A model generated the notes under the pieces. It searched no databases and was not told the origin of the DNA. It saw only the letters and a program-made list of their open reading frames with translations. 64,000 nt of DNA from Paracyclopina nana (Eukaryota > Arthropoda > Copepoda > Cyclopoida > Cyclopettidae): the NCBI GenBank assembly GCA_019096065.1, contig JAGUCH010000007.1, positions 3,556,501 through 3,620,500 of the forward strand. Direction: 5' to 3'. Shown in pieces: positions 33,762 through 45,900 of this stretch; positions within the stretch are counted from its first letter, which is position 1; the number at the start of each line of letters is the position of its first letter. A program made the translations under genes and the position numbers.

Positions 33762-35059
33762 CTACTCTGATTCTTGTCTTCGGCGATGCTCGTAGTCATG
33801 CTTGAGAAGCCAACTGACAAGACGATGCACGGATGACTCATCAGTGATTTTTCTGGACTCCTCCAAAATATCCGGGATTTTGTAGTAGTATTCCATCTTG
33901 GTTATGCAAATGGCTTCTTTCCTCATCAAGCTTGAGCTTGACAGGGAGTTTTTGAATATCAAAAGGTCCATCAAGAAGTCTTTGGTTCTCTTCAAATTCT
34001 TGGCCTTGCCAATATGCTTGATGAGGTGCTCCAAGAACTTCACCATTCCTGAGCTGGTCAGGTGGAAGTATCCAATGCTGGAGTTGAGTTTTTTGATGAT
34101 GACTTCCACACTGATCTTTCTTTTAGGTGGACACATGCATTCCACACACTTGATGACAGATTCCTCTGAGTAGTCTTTGAATCTGGAATAACGTACTGAA
34201 ATGGCCACCAATTTGGCATAGATATCTTTGTCAGTGACAAACTTGTTCCTCCTGAATCTTGATGTGGACAGCATTGAGGAGAAGGAGTTGAATGCTTGAT
34301 CCATCCACATATTGACAATGACTTCTGTTTCACCTTCCTCAGGTATGGATTCATCTGAGCTCAAGTACTCGTCATCAGAGCTGTCAAGGGCCTCGTTTTC
34401 ATCATCATGCCAGCCATCAAATTCCTGTTGAGTAACGTTTGAGCTGTTGGATCCTTGAGATTCTCGAAAATTGTCAGTCTTTTTTGTCTCCTGATTATTG
34501 GCAGCCTCTTTTTCCTCTTTTTCCTCACTTTTCTTGTTTCTTTCTTCTTGGTCATCATCAGTATCAGTGCCACACTCATCTTCGTAGTCAGAGTCATTCC
34601 ACACTTCCACTTCGCAATCCGATTCATCGTCGCTCACTTAAAAGGGATAATTAGGCTATCTAACAATAATAACAGTGTATACTTATATATTATACCTTCA
34701 ATTGCAATTTGGCACATTCTCCCACAAATCTCACCGAGTTCTTCTGAATAATCATTTTTCTTCGTTCTCAACTTGAGGCATAATTTTCTGGCCATTTTCA
34801 GGATGACCTGGGTCATGCACGGTCTTTCGAATGCCCTCAGCAAGTCAGCCAAATGGAGCAAATTTTGCAACTGCTTCCTATGTACTTTGTAGGGTAAATC
34901 CATGAGCTCTGGAGGATCACAGATGATGCCAGCCACAGCTATGCTTCCTGTTTCCAGCACATTTTCTGAGAATTGCTTCTTCCCTTGTGTCAGCCAAATG
35001 AGCCTATATGTGTCGCAAGTACCTAAGTACTTTTTGTATACGTGAAGTCTCTTCTCCAT
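33762..35059 (-). CDS. Unrecognised acidic intracellular protein, 412 aa
   Basis: Exons (minus) 35059-34696 and 34636-33762 join in phase 1 (I-E-V-S-D-D-E). Residues 1-120 are helical (MEKRLHVYKKYLGTCDTY...). Residues of about 123-230 are very acidic with runs of E/D/S and K (ESDCEVEVWNDSDYEDE). The C-terminal 180 residues are again helical and basic (FLEHLIKHIGKAKNLKRTKD, ending LLKHDYEHRRRQESE), possibly an alpha-solenoid. No signal peptide or membrane segment. I recognise no family. It is tail-to-tail with the channel gene at a spacing of 60 bp. Confidence 0.75.
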
Positions 35060-35555
35060 GTTTAGCTTCTGAAGAAGCTGTTGGACTGGTACTCAACACG
35101 TACGTAAGCTAAGTGTAAGAACTGATATTGTTTACAAGAGTTGTACTATACACATAAATAAACAGACGAATATAGTTGACCTCTTAGCAACAAAGACGTT
35201 AGGGTCATAAAAGTCGAGATATTACGCTTTTTTTAAAATAAAAAGCATTTTCCATTTAGCAATGTACCATAAAATCTACACACAAACAAATTATCCTACC
35301 TTCAAGAAAAGATAATTGGAAAAATGAATATTATAATATGCTTTGTAAATTGAGGTAATTAATCTAATAAAATTATTATCCTGTTTTGATCAAAAGGCTT
35401 TCATTTTTGAAATTATTGTAAACATGACATTTCTTTTCTGGCTTTTAAAGCAGCAGTTTAAAAACAATACGCTTTTATCAGAGTGCTTATCAAGACTATA
35501 GCTGGCTAATGGCCTTATCAGTATTCTTGTTTTGCTAGATCAAAATCTACCCGAA
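35060..35555. promoter_or_regulatory. Divergent intergenic region between the acidic-protein and PIG-N-like genes
   Basis: AT-rich, with no clear core elements. Both flanking genes start from it. Confidence 0.4.
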
Positions 35556-38090
35556 ATGCCACCCTACTTCGTGACCACACTAATATTCCAAGCAATTGCT
35601 ACATTTGCTATTTTTGACTTGTACCTTGACAATCCTCCGCTGGAACCACATTTACGACATAAACCAGGATATGGAGAGAAAGGCTCTCCTTCCAAGAGAG
35701 TGGTGCTTTTTATAATGGAGGCTCTTGAATTTGAAATCTTCAACAATCTGGTAAATGTAATTTTCAGTGCTTTTAATATGTTCTATGTCGATGTAAATTC
35801 AGAAAGACACTGGAGCCACACCCTTCTTAAGCTCAAAAATATCCTCCATTGATGGAGCTTATGGGCCAATGAGAAATGAAGTTCCCATAGGATTTCCCTA
35901 CTTGGGATATGCCAATATTTTATCTGGAACCAAAAACCATTTTGCGGGATCAGTGCTAAAATCAACCTTTTTTGGGCAAGAAAGTTACTTGGACACTATC
36001 ATTAAAAAGTCCGAAGGACTATGGATGATTGGAGATGCTCAGTTAGCCTCACTTTTAGGATTAAAACAGGGTAAAGTGTCTCAATAATGCCCGCAAAAGT
36101 GCGACGCGCTCTAGCTGCAATGGTAAACAAAGCTTACCATCGTTTAACCTGTTGTTTTCAGGTGACCCTAATGTATTCAAACCACCTGCTCACTTCAGAG
36201 AAATGGATGAATCATTTTCAAGGCTGAAAATGTGGACTTTTCATAAAATAAAAGAACTTTTGCTATCTTCTGTACAAGAAAAGTTGATGGAACAACAAAT
36301 GATTATTTTGGTTCAAGTTCCCCAGTGTTACTCCATTTCCAGTGAGAAGAGAGTAGCCAGCTGTTTAAAAATCATAGATGATGGTATCAAAACCACAGTC
36401 AACTTGATGGATGATTTTTGGTCTCGTGACAATAGAACTACTTACATTTTCACTTCAGCTTATGCTCAAGCCTCAAGTCCATTTGTTCTTTGGGGAAGTG
36501 GAATACTCAGATACTCCTTTGACAATTTTAATGCATCAGATTTGGCACCTTTGGTAGCCACTCTGCTGGATTTAGATTTCCCTGCTCAAAGCCAGGGACA
36601 AGTACCACTTAGGATTCTTGACTTGAGCCATGAGCACATAATCAAAGCTAAAATAGCCAATGGGCTTCAAATGCACGAACAAGTGGTGAAATATCAAGAT
36701 TTCTATCAATCAGTGTTGACTGATCAAGCATATCAAGGATTGGATATCCAAGGTATTGAAAGCCTTGTCGACAGAATCACTCAGCTCCAGAAGAATTTTG
36801 CTTTTGGAGCAGCTAATGACTTGGCCAATGATTTGTATCACATTTGCAAGAATGCTTTTCAGTTCTGCTTGAACTTCCACAACAGCTTGATCCCCATTTG
36901 CTTAATAGTATCATATGTGCTTTTGCTGGTGCAAATTGGAGCTAGCATTGTATTCAATCAAGAAAATGATCCCGAATGGTGTTCAAGATCTGCGATGGTA
37001 CTTGTCATTGGGAGTCTTTTGGTGCTGGTCTATGGTCACTATTATGTTTGGCTGCCTTGGAGTTACATCACTTACCTGATTATGCCCTTCTACTTTATGG
37101 CCACTGTCTTCAATAGTTACACAAAATTGAAGTTGAAATCAATCATTTACAATGATGTCATTGAGTAAGTCATTTGCTTTTGCTATACATATTTGCTATT
37201 TATGCTTGTATCTTTTTTCCATTTATAGGTTTTTCAAGATTTTTATTGCTGGCCTTGGCATGGTTTTCCTTAGTTTGGTCAGTCTGCAAAAGCCCTATTT
37301 ATATTGTCTTCCTCTAGCTGCTTTTACCGTGACAATTGCAGTGACGGCAACTGTCAATTCAATTTCCAAGGTGGCATTTGTCATTATGAACATCCTTTTC
37401 TTTGTGGCAACTTCAGTGACTTTGACAGCGTCTTGCTTACTCAGTGTAACCATTGGCATTGTAGTTGCCATTGCTATCTATGCCAAGAATGAATCTGGAT
37501 CCAAAGGGGCGTTGGCAATTACCATCATTTACATAGTCGTCAGTGGCATAATGGGGAGTTTTCTGATAGAATACCAGGGCTACTTCATGTACCTCATTAC
37601 AATCACTGCCATTCCTGTGTCATTTTTTATGGTGCCAAAAGAAGCAAAATCTCAAGTGACATCACTCAGCTTCATTTTGACCTCCTTGAAAATCTGCACG
37701 TCAAACTATTCAGAAGCAATGGTTTGCTTTGCTTTAATTGCAGTTTTATACACATGGTTGCTAATGACACAAACAAGCACTGAACCCTTGATAGCATTGG
37801 GATCAATCATGTATCTAAGTATTTCGTGGCAATTGTCATTGCATCCCATACTGATTACAGCCATGTTTGCATACAGCCACGTCAAAATGAGCCAAGTCAA
37901 TTTGAACATGATGCTTGGCTATGTCATGCTCTTTTCAGGCTTTATGGCTATGCAAGTGTTCATCTGGATATCTCACGTGGGCCCTTGGAATGAGAGCAAT
38001 TTTCTCACTTTCATGCTGAGTCAAGCACTGGCAATTACATTGCCACTTACTATACAATCTTGCCAAGTGTTCATGGATTTGTTTGCCTGA
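35556..38090 (+). CDS. PIG-N (GPI ethanolamine phosphate transferase 1)-like protein lacking catalytic motifs
   Basis: Exons 35556-35750, 35803-36070, 36162-37164, 37229-38090 give 775 aa (vertebrate PIG-N about 930). The N-terminal membrane segment and FAIFDLYLDNPP match the PIG-N IFDIYFxSP start. The luminal domain keeps the fold markers KRVVLFI, IIDDGIKTTVNLMDDFW and VLWGSGI, and the C-terminal half has about a dozen membrane helices. The metal-binding and catalytic motifs are gone: VADGLRAD is MEALEFEI; the nucleophile motif TESRPG is IGFPYLG; GIDTNGH is missing; SDHGM and the following GSHGDG are collapsed to SAYAQASS. PIG-N normally adds ethanolamine phosphate to the first GPI mannose in the ER. 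All exons are open and splice sites canonical, so a pseudoenzyme is more likely than a recent pseudogene. Confidence 0.85.
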
Positions 38091-38228
38091 GCAAAAAGAA
38101 TGTACTTTATTGTAATGATACACGAATGATAATGGTATCTACATAGGCTAGCTAAGAAAGAGCATTGATGTAGACAAACTTGTACTGTATACTGTAATGT
38201 TAATCATGAACCTCCCAGGCAGCAAAGC

Positions 38229-38988
38229 TCAGAGCTTCATCTTTTTGGTCCTGGGAGAGGAAATGTCATTTTCTGGGCTCGTAAGGAGTAGAGATTGTCC
38301 TGGAGCAATGGACCTGCCAGAGTTGTTGGCCAAGTCCGCAGAGGAAGTGGGCAAAGTCTCCCCTTCCATCAGCAAGCCTTGTTCGTTCAGGATTTCCGCA
38401 GCCGACGAGAAATTGCCAGTGCTTTTGGCTCGCTCCAGAGCCCGAATTTGCGCCTCCAGATGCGAGTTTTGCCGCTTCAAGTCCTCCAGATCGTTTTGGT
38501 TGATGGAGTTTTTGCGCCGCATGTACTGGATGTATTCGGAAGCCTTCTTCAGAATTTGAGCACGCGAAGACTTGTCCCCACCTTTCATGGTCGGGATGGC
38601 ATCACGGAGACCGGTAAAGCTGTCCTTGATGTGATCACGTCTCTTCCGCTCAAGAGCATTGTGATGAGCTCGTTTATCAAGTTGCCTGGTAAAAATTGAC
38701 AAATATCAATCAAACGTCAAATTTAAAATGAGACAAAAATTACGGAAGATTTATGCTGAAAAGGAAGAATGAAAAGAGTGGCTAATTTACGAAAGTGGGG
38801 GAAAAAGCAGAAAAAAGAAAGTTTTCTTGATGAACTATCTCAATAGAAGCCATTGTTCTTGATTTTGAGGAGATGTCAAAAAACGTCAAAAATGTGGACT
38901 TTTTAAGGCGAACTTTTTGGGCTTACCCAGAAAATTGCTGATCCTCGTCCTCAGACTCGACATCAACTTCGCGCTCGTCGTCACTCAT
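38229..38988 (-). CDS. MAX: MAX bHLH-leucine zipper transcription factor
   Basis: Exons (minus) 38988-38927 and 38685-38229 give 172 aa, close to the usual 150-165. Acidic N-terminus ([17 protein letters not shown]), then basic region [17 protein letters not shown] with the His/Glu/Arg set that reads CACGTG, helix-loop-helix ([31 protein letters not shown]), a leucine zipper and a Ser-rich tail ending in the nuclear signal KKMKL. Obligate dimer partner of MYC, MXD/MNT and MGA. The first short exon is the same as in vertebrate MAX. Confidence 0.97.
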
Positions 38989-40012
38989 GTTTTCTTCCTC
39001 TTTTTCAGCTTTGTAATACGAGAAGAATCACACTTTTATTAAATCGCAAATGACTTCTGCAACTATGTCAAAGTTTGGCTTGGAATCAGCCAACATCTGC
39101 TGATAAACGCCAAAGTTGGCTATTTCGCGGAAAAATAGTCTTGACTTGAAACGCTCAATTTTCTTTTGTTATTATGGCGCGCTACTACAAAACATGTACC
39201 CTATAATTGTAGTTTTTCTTTTAAGGGTAGCGGAAGAACGGCAACATTTTGTTGTGTTTTAGAAAACTTGATATTTTTCCGATTTTTTGGAGTTACTATG
39301 ATGATTTTAAGCTTTTTTTATTCATTCTTTTGATTTTAGGGTTATATTCTTTATTCTGATAATCGATATTGAAGCAATGAGGGGGAAACTTTGGCAGGTT
39401 CCCCGTCAACATTTGTTTATTTATCTGACTTTTACGACTTTTTTGCGCAAATTTTGGCGGTTTTTCAGACTGTGAGCTGTAACAGCTTCCAATCCCAGCC
39501 ACTTTTCTTGCAACGCTAGCTTTTTTAAGGCAGACATTCTTACACTTAGAGGAACATGAAGCCTTAAACAGATTAATGTTGTTTTGTTTTGATTCTAAAG
39601 TAGTCTTTTAATATTTTTACCATTTCAATCAATCATTTTTCTCAATCTAAGTAAGTAAATTATCAAACCTTGAGAACTAATGGAATGTAGAGGTATTTGT
39701 CGATCCTCACCTTGTCAAAAGGACGAAACTTTGGCGTGAGCAAAAATTCATCCTCGCTCTCGCGTTTTAGTCATAATTGAGGTACTGTCCTACTTTCATA
39801 CCAAATTTAAGGAGAAGCCTGCAAACAATCATTTTTTCAGTGTTAAAAGTAGGGAGAATCAGTCTGATTGACGGCAAGAGAGAATTGGGTGATCAGCAGC
39901 TGCTAGGAAGAACAGAGAATTTTTTCTCTTCGTCCAATAAGATATCTTCTCTGTCTGATTAAGTCATCAAAGATAAACGGAGGCTGCCGAAGATAAATTC
40001 GAACTTTTCAAG
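38989..40012. other. Intergenic region between MAX and ARL5
   Basis: Holds the MAX promoter. A minus-strand open stretch of about 110 codons (roughly 39296-39626), Lys-rich and with several Cys, has no ATG early in frame and no homologue. It is not annotated as a gene. Confidence 0.5.
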
Positions 40013-41478
40013 ATGGGTCTGATTCTGGCCAAATTGTGGTCATTTTTCGGCAATGAAGGTAAGATTTTGCCAATCTTTGCTAATATTGCATCTCCTTATT
40101 TGTCACTTTTGAAGAAATTCCATTTTTCGTAAAGTTAGGAACTTGTTATTTTTGCATTAAATTCGCATCATAACAGATTCACTATTTCCCGTCAAATCGC
40201 TTGTGTCATCAGCTACTTGCCTGTAAGCAGTTGCGGTTTAACGAAAGATTTATTTTCAAAAGGTCACGCGCGTACTGTGCTTATTTTTAAAAGAATCCCT
40301 ACAAAAACAAAGTGTTGCTTTGTTCAACTCAAGGGCAAATCAACTTGAATAAAAGTCACGTGGGTTTCTTTTGGCGTGATTTGCCTCCATATAGAATAAT
40401 GCATTGACCTGAGCTGTGTCTTCATCATGTGGCGTTATAAAACCAGGAAGTAGAAATAGCATCACTATATGACGCATTTTACTGTTACTTCTGAGTAACA
40501 AAGAGAATACAGCTCTGCCAGAACTGGAATGAGCACACAAGTTCGTTTGTGTTGCCATGATTTGACCTTTGAAAAAAATGAGGAAAATTCTGCAGACAAA
40601 GTCCCCAATGCAATGTAATGGAAAGCTTCGATTATATTTTGTGGAGGCTGTAATTGAATAATTGAGCAAAGGGAAATTGTTGCTGTTGGAGAGCCACGAC
40701 GACTTTTATTAGCATAGCATGCAATCAAAGCTGTGTACAAGCAGTTGCATGCTTAAATGCAGAAAAGTCCAGTATATGGTGTTGCTCGACCACACTCTTC
40801 AAAAAATGTTTAAAATGTGCTCCATGCATAAGAAAGAAATCCTCTCTTGACCAAAATTCTATGCTTCAGAACACAAAATATGCATTGTTGGATTGGATAA
40901 TGCTGGGAAGACCACCATTCTCTACCAATTTCTGATGAACGAGGTGGTTCACACCTCTCCAACCATTGGGTCTAATGTGGAAGAAGTGGTGTGGAAAAAT
41001 GTCCATTTCATCATGTGGGATTTGGGAGGTCAAGAATCACTCAGAGCTGCTTGGAATACCTACTATTCAAACACTGAGGTGCTCAATAGATTATTATTGT
41101 CTTTTAAAATCATGTGCAGGTTCTCCATTTTCAGTTTGTGATATTAGTAGTGGACTCAACTGACCGAGACAGGCTAAGCATAACTAAAGAGGAACTCCAC
41201 AAAATGATGGGCCATGATGAACTGAGCAAGGCCAACATTTTGGTCTTTGCCAACAAGCAAGACGTCAAAGGCTGTTTGAGTGCTGCTGACATTTCAAAAC
41301 ATCTCAACCTTCAGTCCATCAGGCAACACAAATGGCAAATCCAAGCCTGCTGTGCACTCACTGGAGAAGGGTAAATTCCATGATATTTTCACTTGTCTCT
41401 GTGTACTGACCCACAGTGATTGTTTTCAGACTGTATCAAGGACTGGAATGGATCGTGAACAACATCAAGAAACGGTGA
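40013..41478 (+). CDS. ARL5: ADP-ribosylation factor-like GTPase 5
   Basis: Exons 40013-40058, 40870-41078, 41135-41370, 41430-41478 give 179 aa, exactly the family length. [18 protein letters not shown] starts with a myristoylatable Gly2. Visible: P-loop GLDNAGKT, switch [10 protein letters not shown], switch II WDLGGQE, NKQD and a C-C-A-L G5 region. ARL5 is recruited to the trans-Golgi and brings in the GARP tether for endosome-to-Golgi traffic. The first intron is 811 bp, long for this window, and may hold regulatory sequence. Confidence 0.97.
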
Positions 41479-41777
41479 TAGACGTGTCTATTGATGAAGA
41501 CATGGAACGCTTACATATGCTAGATGTTACTTGTTGTTCAGGAAGAAGATTCTGATTTTGTCTCTGTTGTATTTGTGAGCAGACTTTTAAATGAGTGTGA
41601 GTGAGTGAGAGAGTCTCAAAAATGCAGAAATTCATTCAGACTCTAAAAATCATCAGAACAACTTCTCCAAAGATGATGTTGGGCATTAATTCCTACTCAA
41701 AATGGATTGCTCCTAATTACAAACTATTGACCATTTACTGTAATAAACTTGACACTTGTATATTCATAGTCAAAGAT

Positions 41778-42622
41778 CTATTTTGTTTGAGATTCAGGAT
41801 CAAAATCACATTGCTCAGCTTCCTCAAGGCCTTCATCACAGTCCTTTTTGTAGACAATTTCTGCTTCTTCCAAGTTGCTTGCATCCAAGGTTGAAAGTTG
41901 GGAGGACTTTTGCTCACTAGCTATAACAGGCTGTTGGCCATTTTGGCCTTGTTCAATCCATCCTGCTGTGTTTTCCTGTTCTTTCTTTTTCCTCTCCTCC
42001 TCCTCTTCCTGCATCTTTTTGAATTCCTCAAGCTCATAATAATACTTTGGACTGGTTATGCCAAAAAACCTACGAACCAAAAAGAATAGTAATATGTCAA
42101 AGATACAAGTTAATTTAAGCTTTACCAAGCCAATTTCTCTCCAAAGCTATCACAGTATGACAAAATAGTTGAACCTGACAACCAAGTGTAGTGTATCATC
42201 CAAGGAACCCATGAAAGGGTTTTGGGATCAATCATTTTCCATTGATTGTCCCTCTCAATCTCCTTCAGTTTTTCCTCAATTTCTTCCTCATCAGTGGAAT
42301 ACTCTTCATAAACTCCATCACTACAATGCAGCACTCTTCTTGGCTCTTTCTTCTTTTTGGTTTCTTTTGCATTTTTTGATGGGCTCAAGGTCTGCAACAA
42401 ACATGAGAAATCAATAATCAAACATGGCCACCTGTTTTAGCAGGTATAACAGCAGGAAAAACAATAACCTGAACTATGAGGCTCTCAATTTCAGGAATGT
42501 TGTCCATTTTGTTTCAAAAACAGCTGATGCTGCATGCAATTTTGCTGATAAGAATGCAGTACCTGATAATCCTTTGTTTGTTCTTGCTCAAGAATAATTT
42601 GGCTATTCTCTGCTCCTGACAT
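41778..42622 (-). CDS. FAM177A-like protein
   Basis: Exons (minus) 42622-42563, 42391-42126, 42069-41778 give 205 aa. The conserved core RRVLHCSDGVYEEYSTDE, then WVPWMIHYTWLSGSTILSYCDSFGEKLAWFFGITSPKYYYELEE, is the FAM177 signature, followed by a Glu/Lys coiled coil and an acidic tail. The vertebrate homologue is Golgi-associated; biochemical role unclear. An alternative first exon is possible: ATG at 42507 to 42469 (MDNIPEIESLIVQ) also ends in CAG before a GT and splices in phase 0 to the same second exon. Confidence 0.85.
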
Positions 42623-42956
42623 TTTCAAAGCAATGAAAAAACTATGAAAGAAAGGAGCTTTGTTTATACAGCCATCAGTCTGTCAAGGTGACAACAAAGC
42701 AACAGGAAGTTTTGGCGGGAAATTTCAAAACAAGCGAAAAGCGTTACCACAAGATGGCGCGCAAAATGTAAACAAAATGAAATAGCGCCAATTATGAAAT
42801 GAGGAAATTCGGATTATCAAGGGTCATTTAAAAGTTCCACTATAAAATTGTAATCTTGGTGCTTGAATTATATTGCTCATTATCTCACCATTTTTCTAAG
42901 CTTTTTATTGATTTATGAGCATTGCTAATTCCCCTGATTTCTGACATTTTGCGAAA
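42623..42956. promoter_or_regulatory. Divergent promoter region of the FAM177 and otopetrin genes
   Basis: 334 bp between the two start codons. Contains a short GC-richer patch (GATGGCGCGCAAAATG) and an otherwise AT-rich sequence; no TATA box stands out. Confidence 0.45.
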
Positions 42957-45900
42957 ATGTCTCGTCAAGGCATCACCATGAATGAGGCTCAACATGAGCA
43001 ACTTTTGCTAAGGTTGAACCCAGAGGAATTGACTGAGAGATTCAGGAAGATTTCAGAGTCTCTATCAACTCCTCCCTCTGCTGAGCAGTTGGGCTTCAAA
43101 ACCAGGTCCAATAACTCTTTGAACTCACCTAGTTCAGACTCAGTTATTATGCGGGCTCCTTCTCCAAGGCCTTTCACAAGAAGCCTCACAGCTCCTCAGG
43201 TAAATTTTGGTTATAATAGCCATTGAAAATCAGGCTAAAAAGATCTTAAGATGGCTTAGGATAGGTTGCCCCTCCAATAAATAAGATTTTTTTAATTTTG
43301 GATAACTTTGAGAAAATTGATTAACCTGCCTCTTTGTAAAGTTTTTACTAGAAAAGCCTCATTTTACGAAATGAACACTTCTTGGAAATAATCATAAATG
43401 TAATAAGGCCACTTAAAGAGACTTTAGCTTTTCTCATTTTCAAGCAACCAATATCCCATTATTGAGCCACATCAAGGCCATCATCAAAGAAATATTCACC
43501 ATTAAAAGCTTTGTGCAAATTGAACTTGCTTCTTTTTGAAGCATTATCAAAAAACGATTATTTAGTAACACAATGTGTACATAATAAATCAAGATGATAT
43601 TTCTGTAGGAATTTATATGGCTTTCGCAGAGAATTCCGATGTTTGACGTCATTTATTTGCATAGCACTCAAAGCACGATAAAAATTGTTTCCTGTTCGAA
43701 TGTTCAAAGCATAGTCATGATGATTTCAGAATGAATTTGATGCCCAAAGTATCAGAAGTTTTGGCAGTATGGCCAGTACAGCTGATCACAGCTCTCCTAG
43801 ATCATCCACGAGTGGTTTTATGGGGTCCAAAAAAGCTAGCAAAAAGACAAGTTTGCCTGCTGAAATCAACTTTATGCCCATCATGAGCAATGCCATGAAT
43901 TTGGCCTCTGACCAAATGGGAATGAATGCAAATTTGTCTGGTGTCCAGGTGGTCAAAAGCTCTGACATCAATGGCAGGAACCAGAAGAAAAAGCAATCAA
44001 TTTTCAAGAAAAACAAGCAGCCTGAGCTTGACAATCCTGTGGAATTAAGGTTTACTTTTACAAGGGGAGAAAGTAGCGATAACATCTTGAGAGATGTTCA
44101 TGAGCAACTGAAGGTAAAAATTGCATAAACTTATTTAAGTACATTTTTTGCCTAGCTTTTAATATAGAGCAATGGAAACTCCAAAGAGGGCACAATTCCC
44201 AAATTAAAGAGCTCGATTTCTGTGCCTGAATTCTCCTTGTCAGTGTATGATGAGGATGAAGATACTTGTCCCATTGACCCCGAAGGTCTCATTTTTGGCC
44301 CATATGGAGATGACAACCAAGATGCCATATCAGTTGGTGAACTTTCTATCAAAAGCAACAAGAGCCACAAAATCAGTACAACTGAGTCAGTCAGTAGCCA
44401 AAAAAGTAAGACAAACACAAGCAAAAGAGAATCCACTCCAATAATCACTCAACCTATTTAATTTTACCCAGCTTTGACAGATCCCTCTGATCAGTACCCA
44501 GTTCCAGGATTTGAGCAGCTTCTTGAAGAGTCCAGTACTGATCCTCAATTGACTTTGCAAGCTCAGCCTCAGCCTCCACAGAGGTTTGTTCCCCACTCAA
44601 GATCTCGCAGATCTTCCTCATCAGTGATGCAACAGCAACTTGAGCAGCAGAGGCGTGTGCATCAACAACAGCTTCAACAGCAGCAATATGAGCAGCAACA
44701 GCAGAAGCCACATCCTCTGACAAAACAGAGATATAGCTCAGAAGAAACCCATTACTCATTGTCTCCCAACAATCACTTGAAAATGTCCACCATTGAAAGG
44801 AAGTTGAGCAGGATGTCTGACATGCCGGGACTCTCAACAATGAGTTTGCATGGGGATCAAGGATTTGATGCCAAAAGTGTGATCTCCATGAGAAGTGGCA
44901 TTGGCAGGAGTCAAAGAAGTCAAAGTGGAGATCTTCCGCATTTGGGCCAAACTGAAGAGGAAAAGAGGCAAGATAGGATTCAGCGATTCTGGTAAATGTT
45001 TGAAATTGACTGCGTGGACTCTGGCCGCTTAGTTAATTTTGCGGATAGAGTCTACGCAGCTTAGGAGCTTAATAAGCATCATTCTTAATATTTTCCTAAA
45101 GGGATTCCTTCACAATGGTGGGATCGATTGTGTATGGCATTGCAATTTTCATCATTGGTGTTATTGTGTACATGTTTGACCTTTTTGGCAAGAGCTCGAA
45201 GCGAAATGTGTCCTATGTGGGCGAAGGCTTCAACATGTACCTTTGCATTGTGGGAATGGTCTGGTTGGTCTGGTTGATGTTTGACATCAACAAGTACATC
45301 AAAATGATGAAGGACTACTACAAAAATGGAGGCGAAGACAGCTCCTCCTTCAAGTTGGTGGAAAATGAGGATGGAGAGCTCATCATCAGCATCCCTCTGG
45401 TGACTTCCAAGTCTACCAAGTTGCCACAATATTACTGCTTCTCTACTGGTCGCCATTCTGGCTCCTTCTACTTGAAAATTGGAGCTGCCATTTTCTGCAT
45501 GGGACATGTCATCCACATGGGGATAGTTTTGGCCAAACAAATATCTTTTTTCTCCAATGCAGCATGTAAAACCATACATATGCTTTTTCCAATCAACAGG
45601 AAAAATAATTTTTATTTATTAGCCACTGACCAATTTGCTCCCAATGGAACTTTGGCAGATGAAATCATCAGCTGTGGCAATTCTATGGTCTTGATCAACA
45701 GCATTTTGCAAGCACTCTATGTCTTTTTGCAATTGTTCATGATTTTCAAGTTCTCAAATGTGATTGTGAACAGATCCAAAAGATTGGCCAGGTTTGCTTT
45801 CATGCACTGCATCACTTCCTCGCTGTGCTTTTGGGTGAGCACCATCATCAATGAGACTGTCGATTCTGTGGTGAAAACTGCCATAACTGCTCAACATGGG

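Noticed and set aside
39296-39626. Minus-strand Lys-rich open stretch of about 110 codons
   Set aside because: No early ATG, no homologue and no matching splice partner; composition is like AT-rich random sequence. Could be revisited with RNA data.
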